A stretch of 64,000 nucleotides of DNA from CAJPPJ01 sp963536495 (lineage in GTDB: Bacteria > Bacillota_I > Bacilli_A > RF39 > UBA660): the NCBI GenBank assembly GCA_963536495.1, contig CAUTAF010000006.1, positions 1-64,000 on the forward strand, written 5' to 3'. Each line of letters opens with the position of its first letter. Positions within the stretch are counted from its first letter, which is position 1. The position numbers were made by a program, and so were the translations under genes. Below are positions 59,868 through 64,000 of the stretch, in pieces. The notes beneath the pieces are model-generated. The model had not been told where the DNA came from and ran no database searches. It worked only from the letters and a program-made list of their open reading frames with translations.

Positions 59868-62800
59868 AATTTTAGATATAATAGATACAAATTTTAATGA
59901 TAAATTAACAATAGTTGAGATTACTTCTGAACTATTTTCTTTGGTTGTATATAAAAATTATATTAATTCTAATAAAAATATAATTATTGTTACACCATCA
60001 TTATTTGAAGCTAGTAAAATTTATGAATCGTTATTAAATTATACAAATGAAGTATATTTATTTCCAAATGATGATTTTTTTACAGTAAAATCTTTAGCAG
60101 TAAGTCCTGAATTTAAAATAACTAGATTAGAAACTATTAATGCTATTTTAAAAAAAGATACAAATAAAATTATAGTTACACATTTAGATGGTTATATAAA
60201 AAAAATAACATCTAAATCTGATTATGAACTAAATATTTTAAATTTGAAAAAAAACGAAGTTATAAATAGAGATAAATTATTAACAAAACTTTTAGATTTA
60301 GGATATCAAGAAGATAATATAGTCTCTAAAACTGGAGATTTTGCATATAGAGGATATATTGTAGATATATATGGAATAGAAGAAGATTTTCCTTGTAGAA
60401 TAGAATTTTTCGGAGATGAAATAACATCAATAAGATTATTTGATCCAAAAAATCAAAGATCTTTTGAAGATCTAGACGAGTTAACTATAAAACCATTTAA
60501 AGATATAATTACTTCAAATGAAAATATTTCTTCATATTTAAATGATAAAATAACAATATTTAAAGATTATGAGATAATTAAAAACTTATATGATAGATTA
60601 GTTAATGAAGTAGATAATGAAGAATTTTTAGATTTATATAAAATAAAAGAAGAAGAAACGGTATATTATGAAACTTTAGAAAATAAAAAATCTACTAACA
60701 ATATAGTTAATTTTAAATCTAAAACAATCTCAAAATTTTATGATAATATAGAACTTATAAATAATTTTTTATCAACTAATATTAGAAAAAATAAAACAAT
60801 AGTAATTTCTTTATCAGAATCAAAAATAAATTCATTTAGAAAACATATAAATTTATCTATGATTGAAACAAATTTTGATAATATCGAAGAAAATAAAATA
60901 AATATAATATCTGATTATTATTTTAATGAAGGTTTTGAATATAAAGATTATATATTTTTAAGTGAAAATGAAATTTATAATAATGTAATAAAAAAGAAAA
61001 AATATAAAACTAAATTTAAATATTCAGTAAAAATATCAGATATTTCAAATCTAACTAAAGGTGATTATGTTGTACACGAATCTTATGGAATAGGTATGTA
61101 TAATGGAGTAATTACTTTAGAGAGTAAAGGTAAATATAAAGATTATTTAGAAGTTATATATAAAAATAATGATAAATTATATATACCAGTTTCGAAAATA
61201 GAATTGATTAGTAAATATTCTACCAAAGATGGAATGATACCTAAAGTAAATTCTTTAGGTGGAAGTGAATGGAAAAAAACTAAATTAAAAGTTAAAAACA
61301 AAATAAAAAGTATAGCAAAAGAATTAATAAATTTATATGCTTTAAGAAAAAATAGTAAAGGATATAATTTTTCAGAAGACGATGAATTTCAAAAAATATT
61401 TGAAAATGATTTTGAATTTGCTGAAACATCAGACCAATTAAAAGCAATAAATGAAATAAAAGAAGATATGATATCGGATATACCAATGGATAGACTTTTA
61501 TGTGGTGATGTAGGATATGGTAAAACAGAAGTAGCGTTTAGAGCAATGTTTAAAGCTGTTAATGATTCAAAACAAGTATTATATTTATGTCCAACTACTT
61601 TGTTATCAAAACAGCAATATGAAGTGGCAAAGAAAAGATTTTCTAAATTTCCAGTTAATATTAAACTTATAAATAGATATACAAGCCAGAAAGAAAAAAT
61701 AGAAATATATCAAGAATTAAAAAACGCTAAATTAGATATATTATTTGGAACACATTCTTTATTAAGTGATAATATAAAACCAAAAAATTTAGGTTTATTA
61801 ATTATAGATGAAGAACAAAGATTTGGAGTAAAAGATAAAGAAAAATTAAAAAAATATAAAAACAATGTAGATATTCTTACTATGAGTGCAACACCGATAC
61901 CTAGAACATTACAAATGTCTTTAATGGGTATTAAATCAATATCAACTATAGAAACTCCACCGGTTGATCGTTATCCTATTGAAACTTATGTTTTTAAAGA
62001 AGATGAATATGTTGTAAGAGAAGCAATTTATAAAGAATTAGCAAGAAGTGGTCAAGTTTATATTTTATATAACAATATTAATGATATGGATGAAAAAGAA
62101 AAAGAAATAAAATCTTTAGTACCACAAGCTAGAATAATAAAAATTCATGGTAAAATGCATAAAGAAGATATTGAAGATAAAATGGAAAGTTTTATCAATA
62201 AAGAATATGATGTTTTACTTTGTACAACTATAATTGAAACAGGAATAGATATCCCTAATGTAAATACTTTAATTATATATGATGCTGATAAATTTGGACT
62301 TAGTCAGTTATATCAAATAAGAGGAAGAGTAGGAAGAAGCAATAAAATAGCATATGCTTATCTAATGTATAAACCAAGTAAAGTATTAACTGAAGAAGCT
62401 CAAAAGAGATTAAATAGTATAAAAGAATATACTGCTCTTGGAAGTGGATATAAAATATCTGCTAGAGATTTAGAAATTAGAGGAGCAGGAGATATTTTAG
62501 GTAGTGAACAAGCTGGTTTTGTAGATAGTGTTGGTATTACTTTATATACTAAAATTTTAAATGATGAAATAAAAAGAATCGAAACAGGAATAGAAGATAG
62601 TGATAATGATAAAGATGAAGTAGAAGAGAATGTTAAAACTAATATAAATTTATCAAATTATGTTCCAGATAATTATGTTAAAGATGATAGTTTAAAAATA
62701 TTAATACATAGTAAAATTAATTCCATTACTAATAGAGAAGAATTTAATATGGTAAAAGAAGAATTGGAAGATAGATTTGGTAAGCTTAATAAAGAAATAT

Positions 62801-63081
62801 TAGAATATATGGAAGAAGAATTATTTGATAGCTTATCTAATAAATACAAAATAGAAAAAGTTATAGAAAATAGATTAACTATAGAAATAATATTTAATGA
62901 AGAAATAGCTAATATTATAGATATAGGAGATTTACTTGTTAAATCTTTATCAATAAATAAAAATTTTAAATTTAAGAGTCAAGATAAAAAAATAGTTTTA
63001 TATATTCAAAAAATATATTTAGATAAAAATAATATATATGAATGTTTAAATAAAATATTAGAAAGTCTAAATCTTAAGTAA
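59860..63081 (+). CDS. mfd: Transcription-repair coupling factor Mfd
   Basis: An N-terminal UvrB-like module (GYIVDIYGIEEDFPCRIEFF), the RNA polymerase-interacting domain with DYVVHESYGIGMYNGVITLE, then the RecG-like motor: GDVGYGKTEVAFRAMF (Walker A), LIIDEEQRFGV (DEEQ box), TMSATPIPRTLQMSLMG, and TTIIETGIDIPN with YQIRGRVGRS. The TRCF C-terminal domain is present. 1073 residues, slightly below the usual 1150-1180. It removes stalled polymerase and recruits UvrA. Confidence 0.96.
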   Translation: MTKILDIIDTNFNDKLTIVEITSELFSLVVYKNYINSNKNIIIVTPSLFEASKIYESLLNYTNEVYLFPNDDFFTVKSLAVSPEFKITRLETINAILKKDTNKIIVTHLDGYIKKITSKSDYELNILNLKKNEVINRDKLLTKLLDLGYQEDNIVSKTGDFAYRGYIVDIYGIEEDFPCRIEFFGDEITSIRLFDPKNQRSFEDLDELTIKPFKDIITSNENISSYLNDKITIFKDYEIIKNLYDRLVNEVDNEEFLDLYKIKEEETVYYETLENKKSTNNIVNFKSKTISKFYDNIELINNFLSTNIRKNKTIVISLSESKINSFRKHINLSMIETNFDNIEENKINIISDYYFNEGFEYKDYIFLSENEIYNNVIKKKKYKTKFKYSVKISDISNLTKGDYVVHESYGIGMYNGVITLESKGKYKDYLEVIYKNNDKLYIPVSKIELISKYSTKDGMIPKVNSLGGSEWKKTKLKVKNKIKSIAKELINLYALRKNSKGYNFSEDDEFQKIFENDFEFAETSDQLKAINEIKEDMISDIPMDRLLCGDVGYGKTEVAFRAMFKAVNDSKQVLYLCPTTLLSKQQYEVAKKRFSKFPVNIKLINRYTSQKEKIEIYQELKNAKLDILFGTHSLLSDNIKPKNLGLLIIDEEQRFGVKDKEKLKKYKNNVDILTMSATPIPRTLQMSLMGIKSISTIETPPVDRYPIETYVFKEDEYVVREAIYKELARSGQVYILYNNINDMDEKEKEIKSLVPQARIIKIHGKMHKEDIEDKMESFINKEYDVLLCTTIIETGIDIPNVNTLIIYDADKFGLSQLYQIRGRVGRSNKIAYAYLMYKPSKVLTEEAQKRLNSIKEYTALGSGYKISARDLEIRGAGDILGSEQAGFVDSVGITLYTKILNDEIKRIETGIEDSDNDKDEVEENVKTNINLSNYVPDNYVKDDSLKILIHSKINSITNREEFNMVKEELEDRFGKLNKEILEYMEEELFDSLSNKYKIEKVIENRLTIEIIFNEEIANIIDIGDLLVKSLSINKNFKFKSQDKKIVLYIQKIYLDKNNIYECLNKILESLNLK

Positions 63082-63083
63082 TA

Positions 63084-63112
63084 TTGAAAAAAATCAAAAA
63101 ATAATGTAGTAT
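63084..63112 (+). promoter_or_regulatory. Promoter of the 63134 gene
   Basis: TTGAAA (63084-63089), 17 bases, then TAGTAT (63107-63112) preceded by TG. It starts two bases after the mfd stop codon. Confidence 0.45.
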
Positions 63113-63133
63113 ATATACAATAAAGAGGTCATT

Positions 63134-63622
63134 ATGGATAGTATTAATGAACAAATACAAGCTAAAAATAAAGAAATATATCAAAATAAAATAACTATAG
63201 ATACTAACAAAAATATAGAAAGTTTTAATCTTACTGTAGCTAATTTAATTGATATTATAGTTTTCAAAAAGAAAAATATATCAAAAGAAATAATAAAAGA
63301 ATATAAAGATGAAGTTAAAAAAATTTTAGTAACAAGAAGCCAAACTTTGTTAGAAAATATATCAAGTTTAAATGATTATGATAAAAAAATAGAAGAATTA
63401 GTAGATAAAACATCTGAAAAATTTTCTCAAGATATTAAAAATTTAAAATTTGAAGAAAAAATAATAAAAGATATAAATGATAAAATAATAGCAGAAGAAA
63501 AAAATAAGAGTCAAAGTTTAAAAAATTCATATATAGAAACAAAAAAATATATTAATAATGTTGAAAATTTAAGTTTATCTGTTGAAAAACCAAAAGTTAA
63601 AATATTTCAAAAAGAAGCATAA
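63134..63622 (+). CDS. Helical protein of unknown function
   Basis: I do not recognise a family. The 162 residues are Lys/Glu/Ile/Asn-rich with no membrane segment and no Cys. Long helices with heptad-like hydrophobic spacing are suggested in 45-140 (for example YDKKIEELVDKTSEKFSQDI). AGAGGT precedes the ATG. It is followed after ten bases by tatD, possibly in the same transcript. Confidence 0.65.
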   Translation: MDSINEQIQAKNKEIYQNKITIDTNKNIESFNLTVANLIDIIVFKKKNISKEIIKEYKDEVKKILVTRSQTLLENISSLNDYDKKIEELVDKTSEKFSQDIKNLKFEEKIIKDINDKIIAEEKNKSQSLKNSYIETKKYINNVENLSLSVEKPKVKIFQKEA

Positions 63623-63632
63623 GAGTGAAAAT

Positions 63633-64000
63633 ATGAAATTAATTGATACACATTGTCATATAAATGAAGAATATTATGAAAATATAGATGAGTTGGTTGA
63701 AAGAGCAAAAAAAAATAATGTAAAAACTCTAATAGTTTCTACTTGTTCTGTAACAGATTGGGAAGAAAATATAAAGTTGGCTAATAAATATGAAAATATT
63801 TATTTAAATATATCTATACATCCAGAATATGCAAATGAAGAAATTGATTTTGATTTGTATTTAGATAAAATAAAAAAAATTTTAAAAAACAATACAAAAA
63901 TTATTGCGATTGGAGAAATTGGTTTAGATTATCATTATGATAATACTAATAAAGAAAAACAAAAGGATTTGTTTATAAAACAAATTAAAATTGCTCAAGA
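63633..64000 (+). CDS. tatD: TatD family metal-dependent DNase, N-terminal part (runs off the right edge)
   Basis: The 122 visible codons begin MKLIDTHCHINEEYYENIDE, with the H-X-H metal site, and include ISIHPEYANE and the conserved AIGEIGLDYHYDNTNKEKQK with its Glu ligand. TatD enzymes are 3'-5' DNases acting in repair. GAGTGA precedes the ATG. The C-terminal half is outside the window. Confidence 0.93.
   Translation, partial: MKLIDTHCHINEEYYENIDELVERAKKNNVKTLIVSTCSVTDWEENIKLANKYENIYLNISIHPEYANEEIDFDLYLDKIKKILKNNTKIIAIGEIGLDYHYDNTNKEKQKDLFIKQIKIAQ

Overview
The window is visibly A+T-rich and carries a bacterial replication-origin neighbourhood plus the S10-spc-alpha ribosomal protein cluster. 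It belongs to a low-GC Bacillota/Mycoplasmatota-type organism. Gene content and order (rpmH-rnpA-yidC-jag-mnmE-mnmG-rsmG-noc-parA-parB on one side of dnaA; dnaA-dnaN-x-recF-gyrB-gyrA and SRP RNA-dnaX-ybaB-recR on the other) are those of Bacilli. Several traits point to a reduced, Mollicutes-adjacent gut-type lineage such as RF39, Erysipelotrichia-like or Acholeplasma-like; this is inference. They are loss of rpmD (L30), very short intergenic spaces, many overlapping starts and short versions of several proteins. TGA is a stop codon (secY and yvcK end with it) and Trp is TGG, so the mycoplasma code is excluded.

Layout. At 1-586 is the 5' part of a 16S rRNA gene on the minus strand, with its promoter at 715-743. 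From 802 to 17159, all minus, are ntdP, a DUF4143 ATPase, a membrane protein, a Spo0A-like protein, glycolytic genes (tpiA, pgk, gap) interleaved with a glycosyltransferase and a flippase-like membrane protein, a nucleoside kinase, whiA-yvcK, an Abi/HEPN protein coupled to an HtrA protease, rplM-rpsI, and a membrane-anchored unknown. From 17218 to 31078 runs an uninterrupted ribosomal operon from rpsJ to rplQ, headed by a structured 125-nt leader and a strong promoter. From 31262 to 39232 are membrane proteins, ychF, an AbgT-type transporter, a DUF951 protein, an MscS channel, parB, parA and noc. From 39337 to 45266 are the rsmG-mnmG-mnmE-jag-yidC-rnpA-rpmH genes.

Transcription diverges at 45267-45582, next to dnaA: this is the probable origin. 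To the right, all on the plus strand, are dnaA, dnaN, a ComK homologue, recF, gyrB, gyrA, a small SRP RNA gene bracketed by two parS sites, dnaX, ybaB, recR (with a Noc-type site inside it), holB, a tRNA methyltransferase gene, rsmI, pth, mfd, a coiled-coil unknown and the start of tatD. Almost every gene is co-directional with replication away from the origin.

The genes work together as a chromosome-maintenance island: replication start (DnaA, DnaN, DnaX, HolB), topology (GyrA/B), repair (RecF, RecR, Mfd), segregation and nucleoid occlusion (ParA, ParB, Noc with matching DNA sites), plus translation and membrane insertion. The points most worth a second look are the tail-less ComK between dnaN and recF, the Noc gene with a perfect 30-bp palindromic target inside recR, a parS site that doubles as the gyrA terminator stem, a Spo0A-effector-like protein downstream of tpiA, and an altered DnaA recognition motif accompanied by unusual repeats around dnaA.
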